From assembly GCA_964561995.1 (NCBI GenBank), contig CAZLQZ010000007.1, positions 1 through 64,000 of the forward strand: a stretch of 64,000 bases of DNA, in the 5' to 3' direction. A program made the position numbers and the translations under genes. Below, in pieces: positions 52,150-61,238 of this stretch; the stretch's first letter is position 1; each line of letters opens with the position of its first letter. The stretch comes from JABIAG01 sp964561995 (GTDB lineage Archaea > Nanobdellota > Nanobdellia > Woesearchaeales > JABIAG01). The notes beneath the pieces are model-generated. The model was not told the DNA's origin, made no database searches, and worked only from the letters and a program-made list of their open reading frames with translations.

Positions 52150-54273
52150 TTATTTATATAAACTAATCTCGGTCATCTTTGTTTGATCTAAAGATTTGTT
52201 AAATATCTGTAATCTTTCAATTTGACCTTCTAAGAATAAATTTTCATATAGTGCGGCCCGTCCAAGTATTAGTTTGTTATTACGATTTAAATTTGGACTA
52301 TTAACAGAAGATCTTTTAATAAGTTTTCCATTAATATAAAATCTATTTTGAAGTTGATCTAATGTGCATCCGATAAAGAGCCATTCATTTTGATCTTTTT
52401 GACTTAAAAGATAAGTTGAAAATTTTTGTTTGTTATTTACATAAATAATATTAATTATTTCTCCATTATCAACTCTTAATTCAGACCCATTTTCTTCTCC
52501 AAATGTTGAAACAATACTTTGTCTCCTTTTAGTATTATTTAATCTTATTCTTGCAGATATACTTCTCGGTGTTGGTTCTTCTGGATTCAACGTCGGACTT
52601 AAATCAAATTCAATATAATCATCAATGCCGTCAAAAGACATATATGTTCCTTCACTATCTTTAATAACAGTTGCACCATAAACTCTTCCGTTATTACCAT
52701 TGCCTGATTTGTCTCTTACGTAAGTTTGTCCGTCTTTTTCATAAACATCATTGAAATCAATATCAAGTACACAACCTTTCATAGTTGGTACAACTTTCTC
52801 TTCCAGTCCACCTTGTTGTTGAACTTGTTCTGTCAACCGTGGTTGAACTTCTTCTACTTTTGCAACTGGTTTACTATTTCCAAATAAAGTATAAGCAATT
52901 CCTCCTGCAGCTAAAGTTGCAACAGCAGCACTAATCGCGATATATTTTTTCAAACCGCCTTTTTTAGATTGCTTAACACTATCTGGAACTTCTTTAGGAT
53001 TTAAATGTTTCCTTCTTAGATAAATTGGTTTTAGTTCTTCTCTGCACATTTGAAATGCTTGTTTAAGATCTTCAGCTGTTTTATAACCGTCATGAAGACC
53101 TTTCATAAGAACTTTACTAAGTAATTCTGGAACGTCAAATAATAATGCAGGTTCAACCATTTCATATTGTCTATTTCTAATTAATTCCATTCTATAATTT
53201 GGAATTTGACTTTTGCATTCGTGAATTGTTTTTGTATCACTATCAACAAATAAATCATATGGTGCTTTTCCCAACATAATATGGTGAGCAGTTGCAACTA
53301 ATGCGTGAATATCAAAACATGGTTCTGCAAATTTACTTTGCATAGTTTGTAAAGGATGCATGTAAAGTGGTGTTCCAATTGCTCCATTTTCCATGGTTGT
53401 TGAGGCACCAGCTAAATCTTTAGCAATTCCTAAATCAATAATTTTAACTTTTCTTTTAGCAGAAACACTTTGAACTATATTTTGAGGTTTAATATCTCTA
53501 TGAATTATCCCTTCTTTATGAAGAACAGTTAATCCATCACAAACAGTACATAACATTTCAAGTTTTTCATCAAGAGAACATTTGGCCTTTCCAGTAACAT
53601 AATGATCTAATGGGATGGCTTTTCTTAAAAGTTCCATGATATAACTATCCATTGTATTATTTCTTGAATTTAATAGTAATGCATAGGCTTCAACAAATAA
53701 TTCTCTTCCTTCTTTAAGTCCATTAATAGTATTAGTTTGAATAAATTCATGTTTAAATCTTCTTAATAATCTTGGTTCCTGACTTAATGATCTTTTCATA
53801 GCATATACGCCGTCTGCAGGAATTGTTCTTCCATGAGTTATAATTTCATCGTGAATATAACGTAATTCTGATTTCTCTAGTTCACAAGTTCTATTTTGAA
53901 CCCATTTATATTGAAATTCTCTTAATTCATCTTCTAATTGTGTTAATTTTTTTTCTTCGCCATTAATTTCACTATTTTTAGTGTCAAATAATGTTCCTTC
54001 ATAATTATCTCTTGATTCTCTAAGACGTGATAATTTTTTTGATCCTCTTTCAATTTTTTGTTTTATTGATTTAAAATGATCCATATTTCGTATTTTTGCA
54101 CTTGTAACTTCACTCCAAGCTAAAATACTTCCAAGAACACGTTTTTTTAATGGGTGACCTTCAGTTAATTCTACTTCTAATAAACTTCCCATTCCACCTT
54201 GACATAATTTTTTATTTAAATGAAATGCACCTAAATCGTCTTTATCTCTTACAGTCTCTACCGTTTCGTTCAT
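52150..54273 (-). CDS. Receptor-like Ser/Thr protein kinase with LamG ectodomain
   Basis: 707 residues. Gly loop QGGMGS (25-30); about 120 residues of hydrophilic, partly coiled-coil insert (about 31-150) before the beta-3 Lys160 (YAMK); alpha-C Glu176; HRDIKPQN with Asp260 and Asn265; DLG (280-282) for DFG. After the kinase domain there is one membrane helix (about 443-464), then a concanavalin/LamG-like domain (about 500-707: DKSGNGNNGRVYG, FDGIDDYIEF, NEWLFIGCTLD, ILGRAALYENLFLEGQIERL). All key catalytic residues are present. A sugar-sensing signal protein for the adjoining glycan genes is inferred. The N-lobe insert is unusual. Confidence 0.88.
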   Translation of the reverse strand: MNETVETVRDKDDLGAFHLNKKLCQGGMGSLLEVELTEGHPLKKRVLGSILAWSEVTSAKIRNMDHFKSIKQKIERGSKKLSRLRESRDNYEGTLFDTKNSEINGEEKKLTQLEDELREFQYKWVQNRTCELEKSELRYIHDEIITHGRTIPADGVYAMKRSLSQEPRLLRRFKHEFIQTNTINGLKEGRELFVEAYALLLNSRNNTMDSYIMELLRKAIPLDHYVTGKAKCSLDEKLEMLCTVCDGLTVLHKEGIIHRDIKPQNIVQSVSAKRKVKIIDLGIAKDLAGASTTMENGAIGTPLYMHPLQTMQSKFAEPCFDIHALVATAHHIMLGKAPYDLFVDSDTKTIHECKSQIPNYRMELIRNRQYEMVEPALLFDVPELLSKVLMKGLHDGYKTAEDLKQAFQMCREELKPIYLRRKHLNPKEVPDSVKQSKKGGLKKYIAISAAVATLAAGGIAYTLFGNSKPVAKVEEVQPRLTEQVQQQGGLEEKVVPTMKGCVLDIDFNDVYEKDGQTYVRDKSGNGNNGRVYGATVIKDSEGTYMSFDGIDDYIEFDLSPTLNPEEPTPRSISARIRLNNTKRRQSIVSTFGEENGSELRVDNGEIINIIYVNNKQKFSTYLLSQKDQNEWLFIGCTLDQLQNRFYINGKLIKRSSVNSPNLNRNNKLILGRAALYENLFLEGQIERLQIFNKSLDQTKMTEISLYK

Positions 54274-54336
54274 CTACAGGAGTAACAAAACCTAATTTAT
54301 AAAGATTGTCGGTATTTTAATACAATAAAGGGTTTT

Positions 54337-54753
54337 TTAGTTCCACATCATATAAAACACATAACTAGCTAAAGTTATAGAAAAGAAGTTATTTGCTATT
54401 GTCCAAACCGTAACAGACAATGGAATCACATAATATACAGAATTTATCAATTCAGGCAAAGACATCATTAAAGCAAGCACTAAACCAATTGCAACAGCAC
54501 TATTTTGCAAATTTTTATTTAATTCATATATTAGAAATGCAATTGTTGCTAATACTAAAAAATATACTGGAAGAGACATTGCAGATTGTGAAACAAAACC
54601 CATTTCACTCATTTCTTCCCATTTTCCTGCAATAATTAACATATTTACAATTATTCCTGAACCTGCAAGGATAAGAAATGCTGTTAAAACAGACATTATT
54701 CTCTTAAAAAGTCTTTTTGATTTAGAAAAATTCATCTTATTCATAATCTTCAT
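54337..54753 (-). CDS. Four-helix membrane protein, uncharacterised
   Basis: 138 residues, four hydrophobic segments (about 17-38, 50-66, 74-92 and 104-134), no recognised motif. It lies between the kinase and the sulfotransferase on the same strand. Confidence 0.5.
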   Translation of the reverse strand: MKIMNKMNFSKSKRLFKRIMSVLTAFLILAGSGIIVNMLIIAGKWEEMSEMGFVSQSAMSLPVYFLVLATIAFLIYELNKNLQNSAVAIGLVLALMMSLPELINSVYYVIPLSVTVWTIANNFFSITLASYVFYMMWN

Positions 54754-54792
54754 AACCTTATTATTGGATAATAAGTATTTATATCTTTCTGT

Positions 54793-55608
54793 TTAATCCT
54801 CAAAATAATAAATGTAAGGTGTGTTTTTGAATTTTTCTTTTAGTTCATAATAATTTTGAATTCTATCTTTTAGACTTTTTTTACTTTGTTTTTTTAATGC
54901 GCTCTTACCTTCTACATACTCCACTTCTAAAAATACAAATATTTTTCTCATTATTACTTCTTGATTATTAACAAGTTCTTCGTAAGTAACTTCAATTTTT
55001 TCATGGTCAGAAAAAAATTCATCATATTTTTTTTCATAATTTTTAATTCTTTTAAAAAAATTTAAACATTCTTCATAATCTAATTTTAAAATGGGATCAC
55101 TAATTTCGTTCGTATTTTTTGTTACCCACATATTGGTTAGAAATGCGGTTTTTAAAGAAATAAAAGTGTTAAGTATGTTGAGTCTTTTTAAGTGAATAAC
55201 TTTGATGTTTTTATTATTTTTTATTAAATTCCATATCTCTTCAATTTTTTCTTCTTTTTCTTCAATGTTTATTTGGTTAAGAATTTCTTCATTTTTATAA
55301 AGATCTTTTAAAAATTTTTGATTAAAATCTTTTTCTGATTTTTTTTGTCTAAAGAAATTAAGGCAACCTTTAAGACAATGATTATAAAAAATTTTGAAAC
55401 CCTTGGCTTCAACTAAATTATTAGATTTCAAATGTCTATTAAGATAATTCTTTGGATTATTTAAAACACTAATTAAGTTTTCTTTTTTTAAAGAAAAAAA
55501 GTTAAAGATTTCTCCGTCGGTTTTGACTTTTGTATTCTTATTAAGTAAACTAATTAATAGATTTGACCCTGTTCGAGCTGTACTTAATATGATGAATTGT
55601 TGAGACAT
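54793..55608 (-). CDS. Sulfotransferase family protein
   Basis: 271 residues. The N terminus FIILSTARTGSNLLISLLN is the 5'-phosphosulfate-binding loop of PAPS-dependent sulfotransferases (Stf0/NodH group). IKVIHLKRLNILNTFISLKT near 135-154 is the 3'-phosphate region, and EVTYEELVNN near 205 the following conserved acidic segment. It may put sulfate on the surface glycan. Confidence 0.8.
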   Translation of the reverse strand: MSQQFIILSTARTGSNLLISLLNKNTKVKTDGEIFNFFSLKKENLISVLNNPKNYLNRHLKSNNLVEAKGFKIFYNHCLKGCLNFFRQKKSEKDFNQKFLKDLYKNEEILNQINIEEKEEKIEEIWNLIKNNKNIKVIHLKRLNILNTFISLKTAFLTNMWVTKNTNEISDPILKLDYEECLNFFKRIKNYEKKYDEFFSDHEKIEVTYEELVNNQEVIMRKIFVFLEVEYVEGKSALKKQSKKSLKDRIQNYYELKEKFKNTPYIYYFED

Positions 55609-55755
55609 TATATTCTTTAATTGTGGTCATTTTTAAGTTTTTTGTTTTTTTATATATATTTTTGGAAATGAAATCCGAAACATATTTAAATGCAAAGGCA
55701 TTACCTAAAATATATAATACAGAGGTGGTAAGAGAAGATTTCGGGGGGAATAAAA

Positions 55756-56025
55756 GTGAAAAATAAAAAGATATTCAATGTGTTATTTAGAGAAAAACCA
55801 GCTATGATGTTGGTAGAATTAATGAATGCTAAAGGTGAATTATACGCTTCTAGTTTAGCTAAAAAAATAGATTGTACATATTCTCATGTTGTGAAAGTAT
55901 TACAAGAAATGGAAAGATCTGGATTAATCAACTTTGATAAGCAAGGAAGACTAAAATTATTAACTTTAACTAAAGCTGGTAATGATGTTGCTGAAAATAT
56001 TGAAAAAATCAGATCAATGCTTTAA
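55756..56025 (+). CDS. MarR/winged-helix regulator, small
   Basis: 89 residues with a GTG start after GGGGGGAA (55743-55750). MMLVELMNAKGELYASSLAK, CTYSHVVKVLQEMERSGLIN and GRLKLLTLTKAGNDVAENIE are the helices and wing of a MarR-like domain. Likely a dimeric repressor; target unknown. It is divergent from the sulfotransferase gene. Confidence 0.8.
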   Translation: MKNKKIFNVLFREKPAMMLVELMNAKGELYASSLAKKIDCTYSHVVKVLQEMERSGLINFDKQGRLKLLTLTKAGNDVAENIEKIRSML

Positions 56026-56078
56026 TTTTATTTTTTTTATCAATTATCTTTATTAACAATGTTTAATTCTTTTTTTAT

Positions 56079-56681
56079 ATGATTGAAACTGTTATTTTTG
56101 ACTTAAGTGAAGTATGTATTCAAGGTCTATATGGAGTAGAAGAAGTTATTGCAAAAGCTACTAATTCTCACGATAGGCAAGTTATGAAACATTTAAATGG
56201 AGAAAAATTAATTCAATTGTTTGAAGGTAAGATTTCTGAAGATGATTATTGGTCTAAAGTAATTCAAGAAGGTAGTTATGATCTTTCAATACCTTATTTT
56301 AAACGAGTAGTAAGAAATAATTTTGTTAAAATGCCTGGTAATGCTATTGATGTTGTTAAAGCTTTAAAAGAGAATGGAAATAAAGTTTATTTGTTATCTG
56401 ATCATTCAATTGAATGGGTGGATTATATTCACAAAGTTCATTCTTTTATGGACTTATTTGATGAAAAATATTATTCATTTGATTTGGCATTTACAAAACA
56501 AAATCCTAAGGCATTTGAGCTTACAATGCAAAGTCTTGATGCAAATCCAGAAACTACTTTATTTGTTGATGATAGTCAAGATAATCTAATCTCTGCAAAA
56601 AAAGCTGGTATAATTCACACTCATTTATATCAATTTCCGGGTAAATTAGAAAGGGATTTAACTAATTACGGACTCTTGTAA
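56079..56681 (+). CDS. HAD-superfamily hydrolase (subfamily IA)
   Basis: 200 residues: motif I VIFDLSEVCI (nucleophile Asp8; the usual second Asp is Ser), motif II LLSDHS, Lys in FTKQNPKAF, motif III VDDSQDN. The DxSEV form resembles glucose-1-phosphatase-like YihX, which also lacks the second Asp. A phosphatase of unknown substrate. It overlaps the convergent RecJ-like gene by 24 bases. Confidence 0.85.
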   Translation: MIETVIFDLSEVCIQGLYGVEEVIAKATNSHDRQVMKHLNGEKLIQLFEGKISEDDYWSKVIQEGSYDLSIPYFKRVVRNNFVKMPGNAIDVVKALKENGNKVYLLSDHSIEWVDYIHKVHSFMDLFDEKYYSFDLAFTKQNPKAFELTMQSLDANPETTLFVDDSQDNLISAKKAGIIHTHLYQFPGKLERDLTNYGLL

Positions 56682-58040
56682 TACTTCCTTTGCCTTTTTA
56701 ATAAAGTCTTGTTCTTTATCAAAATCTATAATTGCTCCTGCTGCAAATTGATGTCCGCCAGATTCACCACCAACTTCAGTAGTAATTTTACTAATTATTT
56801 TTCTTAAGTCAACAGAATTATTTCTTGAAGAAATTCTTAAACTAACTTTAGTTTGTTTTTCTTGTCTTGCCAATCCTAATACAAATATGTTTTTTTCAAC
56901 TAGTCTTGATTTTGAAATTATTGATGCCATTGTTCCAATCATTGTTGCAGGTACATTTTTTTTACCATCAATAATAATATAATTGTCACCTTCAATTACT
57001 CTTTCATTTCCTCTATTTTTTTTAAACCAATCCATGAATGTAACAATTTCTTTTTTATAATCGCTTAATGCTTGTATTGCATCTTTTTTAGCTTTTTTAT
57101 CACCTAAACAAGCTCCAATTCCATAAGAATATTTTTTTAATCTTCCACAGCTGTTTAAAATTGTTGAAAATTCTTTTAAATCGTAAAATGGACTATCGTG
57201 TCTTTCTTCTACTAGTGTATATCTTACTCCAATTATTGCTTCAGGATTTTCTTCATTTTTTCTTCTTAAAATTAATCCTCTAACTAAACGGTCAATTTCA
57301 TCTCCAGTTAAATCGTAGAATTTTTTCCATCTTCCTTCATCTTTTGGGTTAATTCCAATTTCTTGTAAAAATTGTATTGTTCCTGATTCACAAGCAGTAA
57401 TTCCTGGCAAATTAAAATCTGTGCAGTATTCTAATAATTTATGTAAAGGTCTGGTTTGTAGTCCAAACAAATTAAGTCCTTTAACTCTTCTTATTTTTTT
57501 GTAATTAAGTGCGTCTTCTAAAATCTCATTATTTAATGTTTTAAACCCTTTATTTTCTTGTACATCTCCAATAGCACCAATGATTGGAATGTAGGAAAAC
57601 TCTTTAATTCCTTCATGTATTGCTCTTGCAAATAGATAAACTACTCCGCTTCCTGATATTTCGGTACTTCCATCAATACCAAACAAATGCGGGTTAATAT
57701 GAACTGCATTTGTTTTTACATTTTCTGGTTTGTGGTGGTCTAATATGAATACTTTTTTGTCTTTCATTAAAGAATTAATTAAAGAAATCTGATTACTTCC
57801 AATATCTGAAAAAACAAAAACTTCATTATCTTCTTTTGAAATTTTAATTAAAGAATCATGATCTAATTGTGGTAAAATAGATACAGAATAACTTTTGTTT
57901 AATAAATTACATAATTGGACTAATATTGAAGCAGCGGCTATTCCGTCTGAGTCCAAATGAGATATAATTCTTATATGTTCTCCTTCGAATTTTTTTGCTT
58001 CGCTTTCAATAAATTCCTTAAATTCGTGATACTTTGTCAA
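56658..58040 (-). CDS. recJ: Archaeal RecJ-like DHH exonuclease (GAN type)
   Basis: 460 residues. Catalytic metal motifs: HLDSDG near 28-33, FSDIGS near 77-82 and DHH at 101-103, then a DHHA1 domain ending GGESGGHQFAAGAII. The archaeal RecJ homologue binds GINS and degrades single-stranded nucleic acid from the 5' end in replication and repair. It lies upstream of the DNA-repair-rich half of the window. Confidence 0.9.
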   Translation of the reverse strand: MTKYHEFKEFIESEAKKFEGEHIRIISHLDSDGIAAASILVQLCNLLNKSYSVSILPQLDHDSLIKISKEDNEVFVFSDIGSNQISLINSLMKDKKVFILDHHKPENVKTNAVHINPHLFGIDGSTEISGSGVVYLFARAIHEGIKEFSYIPIIGAIGDVQENKGFKTLNNEILEDALNYKKIRRVKGLNLFGLQTRPLHKLLEYCTDFNLPGITACESGTIQFLQEIGINPKDEGRWKKFYDLTGDEIDRLVRGLILRRKNEENPEAIIGVRYTLVEERHDSPFYDLKEFSTILNSCGRLKKYSYGIGACLGDKKAKKDAIQALSDYKKEIVTFMDWFKKNRGNERVIEGDNYIIIDGKKNVPATMIGTMASIISKSRLVEKNIFVLGLARQEKQTKVSLRISSRNNSVDLRKIISKITTEVGGESGGHQFAAGAIIDFDKEQDFIKKAKEVLQESVIS

Positions 58041-58095
58041 TATAAAATGTTCAAAAATAAAAAAATATTTTTGTTATAAATAAATTGGTAAAAAA

Positions 58096-58551
58096 TTACT
58101 CTACCAATAGAGCAATCTTTTTTGGGTCATATTTCCAGTCCACTGGTAATTTTCCAGTTCTTCTGTAATATTTAACCAATCTTTTAGTTTTTGATTGTGT
58201 TAAGATTAATCCTCTTTTAGCACCTTCATCTTTATGATTTTTTTCAAGGTGTTTGTTAAGGAAAGCTTCTTTTTTTAATAATTCCATAACGTCTTCTGGA
58301 ATTTCAGGAAGAAGATCTTTTTCTTTTAATACTTGAGTAATTCCTTTATTTAAAATAGCTTTAACGTCTGGAATACCATACTGGTCACGTAAGTGTAAGC
58401 CAATTTCTGAAGAAGTATTTCCTGCCTTTGCTAGTTTACTAATTAACATTTCAATTTCTTTTGGTTTGTATTTCATCCAAGGTCCAATTTTTTTATCTAT
58501 TGGTTTGTAAGATTTGGATTTTCCTTTGTCTCTTGAGTGCATTCTTGCCAT
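58096..58551 (-). CDS. rps15: Ribosomal protein uS15
   Basis: 151 residues, the archaeal length. The first half is the archaeal extension (HSRDKGKSKSYKPIDKK), and the second contains LTQSKTKRLVKYYRRTGKLP, the 16S rRNA-binding part. Ribosome site GAGGATT precedes the ATG. A leader of about 50 bases with two possible hairpins lies in 58552-58612. Confidence 0.95.
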   Translation of the reverse strand: MARMHSRDKGKSKSYKPIDKKIGPWMKYKPKEIEMLISKLAKAGNTSSEIGLHLRDQYGIPDVKAILNKGITQVLKEKDLLPEIPEDVMELLKKEAFLNKHLEKNHKDEGAKRGLILTQSKTKRLVKYYRRTGKLPVDWKYDPKKIALLVE

Positions 58552-58640
58552 TTTTTAATCCTCTAGGAGAAGTAGTCTTTGCTAAGTCTCCAGCATGTGT
58601 AAGCCGTAACCGACACATCTCTCGAATATTGTATAAATAT
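58552..58640 (-). promoter_or_regulatory. Promoter and structured leader of rps15
   Basis: On the minus strand, TATA-like TATTTATACA (58628-58640) precedes a leader in which ATGTGT/ACACAT and GGAGA/TCTCC can form two hairpins before the ribosome site. Autoregulation by uS15 is known in bacteria; here it is only a possibility. Confidence 0.35.
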
Positions 58641-58842
58641 TAAGGGTATTTTATAAAGGTTTCGTCAAAAAAGAAAGCTTTATGCTCAGAGTGAAATGAT
58701 GTTATAAAAATATTCTTTCTCAAATGTTGTTAGTTCTTGTTGAAATAAATTTTGTTTCCAAATGGATTTTTAAAAGAATTACCTAATTAATCTAATGATT
58801 AAGCATAGCTTTAAATACTCTCTTTTTGTTATTATTTTACTC

Positions 58843-59265
58843 ATGAATGCAGAATATATTGCTCAAAAAGCAAGGAAAGCAATTGGTGATTTTTGTTTTG
58901 AAGAATGTGGTGCTTATTGTTGTAGGAAAGGATATTTAATTTTACAACCAAAAGAATTACTTACTGTAGTTAATACTCCTTCTAATTTGCAGCATGAAAT
59001 TAAGAAATTGGAGAATGGAACTTATTCATTAAATCTTGGTTGTAATGGTTGTCCAAGTTTAAAAGATTTTAAATGTTTAATTCATAAAAAAAGACTTCGA
59101 CCTAAAGTTTGTAAAGAGTTTCCTATTTTTGTGGGAAAGAATTGTGTTAAATTGTCTAGTCGATGTCTTGCTGTAAGACAAGGTAAACTATACCCTTTCA
59201 TAAAAGAATGGAAAAAAATGGGTGTTAAAATCATTGAGGGAGACGATTTTGATGTATTGCCTTAA
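58843..59265 (+). CDS. YkgJ-like Cys-rich zinc/iron-binding protein
   Basis: 140 residues from the ATG at 58843, about 25 bases after GCTTTAAATACTC; an in-frame ATG at 58795 is upstream of that promoter. Cysteines CFEECGAYCCRKGY near 17-29, CNGCPSLKDFKCLIHKKRLR and VCKEFPIF form the YkgJ-type metal centre. Possibly an iron-sulfur or zinc protein; function unknown. Confidence 0.8.
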   Translation: MNAEYIAQKARKAIGDFCFEECGAYCCRKGYLILQPKELLTVVNTPSNLQHEIKKLENGTYSLNLGCNGCPSLKDFKCLIHKKRLRPKVCKEFPIFVGKNCVKLSSRCLAVRQGKLYPFIKEWKKMGVKIIEGDDFDVLP

Positions 59266-59325
59266 TTATTTTCTATTTATTTTTGATGTGCATTTAAAAC
59301 TAATAATAAAATTTAATAAAAAAAA

Positions 59326-59802
59326 TTATTCTTTGGCTTTTTCATCCCAATCTAAATTAATTTTATTCATCATTTTGATTAATTTTGGTTTGAATTCGTT
59401 ATCCCAAAATTCTACAGAATAATCGATAAATTCTTTTTCCTTTTCTTTATCATTATTTAGTCCAATTAATGTATTTCTGGTGGTTAATTCTAATGCTTTA
59501 TTCATTAGTTTGATTAATTCTTCTTTTTCTTGTTCATCAAACATTTGTGATTCAGTAACTGAAAACATAGAGCTTGGATTTGGCATCATTAATCCGTGTA
59601 TGTATCCTAGCCAAGAATTGTACAAATCGACAATTCTTCTTGCAACTTGTCTGCCTAAATCCTTGCTGATGTAATCTTCTCTTTGAATTTGATCTCTTAT
59701 AAAAAAAATACTGTCTAATTTTTCTAAGCTGCTATTAAATCCTAATTCTTCTTTATAGCTTTTGAAAGCTTCTTCAAATTCTTTATTTAGTTCTGATTTC
59801 AT
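59326..59802 (-). CDS. DUF2153-like archaeal protein
   Basis: 158 residues, all helical. RQVARRIVDLYNSWLGYIHG near 48-68 is typical of the archaeal DUF2153 family. Function unknown. Stands alone. Confidence 0.7.
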   Translation of the reverse strand: MKSELNKEFEEAFKSYKEELGFNSSLEKLDSIFFIRDQIQREDYISKDLGRQVARRIVDLYNSWLGYIHGLMMPNPSSMFSVTESQMFDEQEKEELIKLMNKALELTTRNTLIGLNNDKEKEKEFIDYSVEFWDNEFKPKLIKMMNKINLDWDEKAKE

Positions 59803-59871
59803 TTTATAGTTGGTATTAAAACTATATATTTAAAGGTTAGCTTTATAAAATGATTTTGAATTCTTCACTTT

Positions 59872-60135
59872 ATGGCTTTAGATGTAGATGTTAAAAGAAT
59901 ATTACAGTTACAAGAGGGGGTAAAAGTAAATTTTCAAAATCCTTGGATTACTAATTTATTATTGGATCCTTCATTACTTAGAAGAACTTCTCTTCCTTAT
60001 AAGGTAGGTTATTTTTGTGAAGCAACAATAAAACCTGGACTGTTTGGTTATAGGGGAAGTGTAATTATTGCTTCTGATAAAGAATTAAAAAAAAGAAAAT
60101 CATATTGGTTAATGTGTATAGAGGGTATTCATTAA
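59872..60135 (+). CDS. Small uncharacterised protein
   Basis: 87 residues, no family recognised: a helix (DVDVKRILQLQEGVKV), then a beta-rich part with GYFCEATIKPGLFGYRGSVI. No signal or membrane segment. Its stop overlaps the convergent Cys-rich gene. Confidence 0.5.
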   Translation: MALDVDVKRILQLQEGVKVNFQNPWITNLLLDPSLLRRTSLPYKVGYFCEATIKPGLFGYRGSVIIASDKELKKRKSYWLMCIEGIH

Positions 60136-60512
60136 TATTTTATTCCCTTTAATTCCATATATTTGATTATGTCTTCTGGTTTTGAAAAAAGCAGTTTGTG
60201 TGGTAAACCTTCTCCATTCATTTCACAGTTTTCCATGGAATGTTTCTTGCAGAAATCTGGTTCTTTAATTGGGTTTTCATTATTTGGGTCAAGAACCTTT
60301 TCATGAATTTTACAAGAATTATTTTCATCAAGATATTTGCAATTGGTTTTTACTTCAACAATCCAATCGTTATCATTGTCAATGTAGATTGAAATTCCTT
60401 CATGACATAATTGCCAAATCATTTGATCGAAGTCTTCTCTGTCTTCTGGTTCGTCTACTTCTATTGCAATATATTTACAACATTTTCCATCACATTCTTT
60501 ACAAGTAATCAT
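60132..60512 (-). CDS. YkgJ-like Cys-rich metal-binding protein
   Basis: 126 residues. CKECDGKCCKYI at the N terminus, CKYLDENNSCKIHE near 61-74 and CKKHSMENCEMN near 89-100 form the metal ligands of the YkgJ/zinc-iron-chelating family. Second such protein within 1.7 kb. Function unknown; possibly an iron-sulfur protein. Confidence 0.75.
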   Translation of the reverse strand: MITCKECDGKCCKYIAIEVDEPEDREDFDQMIWQLCHEGISIYIDNDNDWIVEVKTNCKYLDENNSCKIHEKVLDPNNENPIKEPDFCKKHSMENCEMNGEGLPHKLLFSKPEDIIKYMELKGIKY

Positions 60513-60530
60513 TTGTGGACTAGGATGAGT

Positions 60531-61238
60531 TCAACTTTTAAAGTTTATCTTTCCTTCTTGCCACTCTTTTAGAATAAATCTTGCTGCTCTATTACTGTCT
60601 GGTTCTGCTTTTTTCTTTAAGAAATTTTTTTTAATTGCTAATTCATCTAAGTCTTCAACTTTATAAAATTTTAATAAATCTGGAAATTTTTCCATTAAAT
60701 CATAAACTGCAACTTCTGGTTCTTTTACTTTGGAAAAATCAATACTTCCATTTAAAGCACTTTCTTCTTCTTTATATGGTATAACTCCTGGAGTATCAAT
60801 AAGTGTAAATTTTTTAGCTGCAATATCTTGCTTTCCTTTTGTAAAACCTGATTGCGATGAAGTTCTTGCAGATCCTTTACCTTTTAATGCGTTAATTACT
60901 GAGCTTTTTCCAACATTAGGATAACCTAGTACTCCAACTCTTGGTTTTTCAATTCCAAGTCTTTTACCTGCAATTATTATCTTTTCTTTTAATTTTCTCA
61001 TTCCATGATATTCTGTTGAAGAAACAAATACAGAATTTTTTAGTTCTTTTTTCTCTCTTTCTAAAATGTCTTTATCGACTAAATCACATTTATTAATTAC
61101 ATAAATTAGTACTTTTTTTTTAACTTTGTTTTCTATTTCTTTATTTCTAGTTTCATTAACATTTCTTGCATCTACTATATGAAGTATTATGTCTGCTTCA
61201 CTTATTACGCCGTTTACTGCTTTCCAAAATGATTTCAT
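60531..61238 (-). CDS. Circularly permuted GTPase (YlqF/RbgA-like)
   Basis: 235 residues. Order G4-G5-G1-G3: NKCD (49-52) and SSTE (near 73-76) come before P-loop GYPNVGKSS (near 105-113) and DTPG near 152, the permuted arrangement of ribosome-assembly GTPases. G2-like threonines (TSSQSGFTKG) lie between. Probably involved in ribosome maturation. It overlaps the PhoU-like gene by 4 bases. Confidence 0.9.
   Translation of the reverse strand: MKSFWKAVNGVISEADIILHIVDARNVNETRNKEIENKVKKKVLIYVINKCDLVDKDILEREKKELKNSVFVSSTEYHGMRKLKEKIIIAGKRLGIEKPRVGVLGYPNVGKSSVINALKGKGSARTSSQSGFTKGKQDIAAKKFTLIDTPGVIPYKEEESALNGSIDFSKVKEPEVAVYDLMEKFPDLLKFYKVEDLDELAIKKNFLKKKAEPDSNRAARFILKEWQEGKINFKS

Noticed and set aside
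55691..55712. Similarity of the 55691 region (ATGCAAAGGCATTACCT) to the leader of binding protein 4
   Set aside because: One mismatch in 17 bases, but the genes are unrelated and the match sits at a different place relative to the start; probably chance or a generic promoter composition.
58660..58794. Possible C/D box small RNA in the gap before 58843
   Set aside because: An ATGATGT-like box is seen on the plus strand, but no correctly placed D box, so the pattern is too weak.
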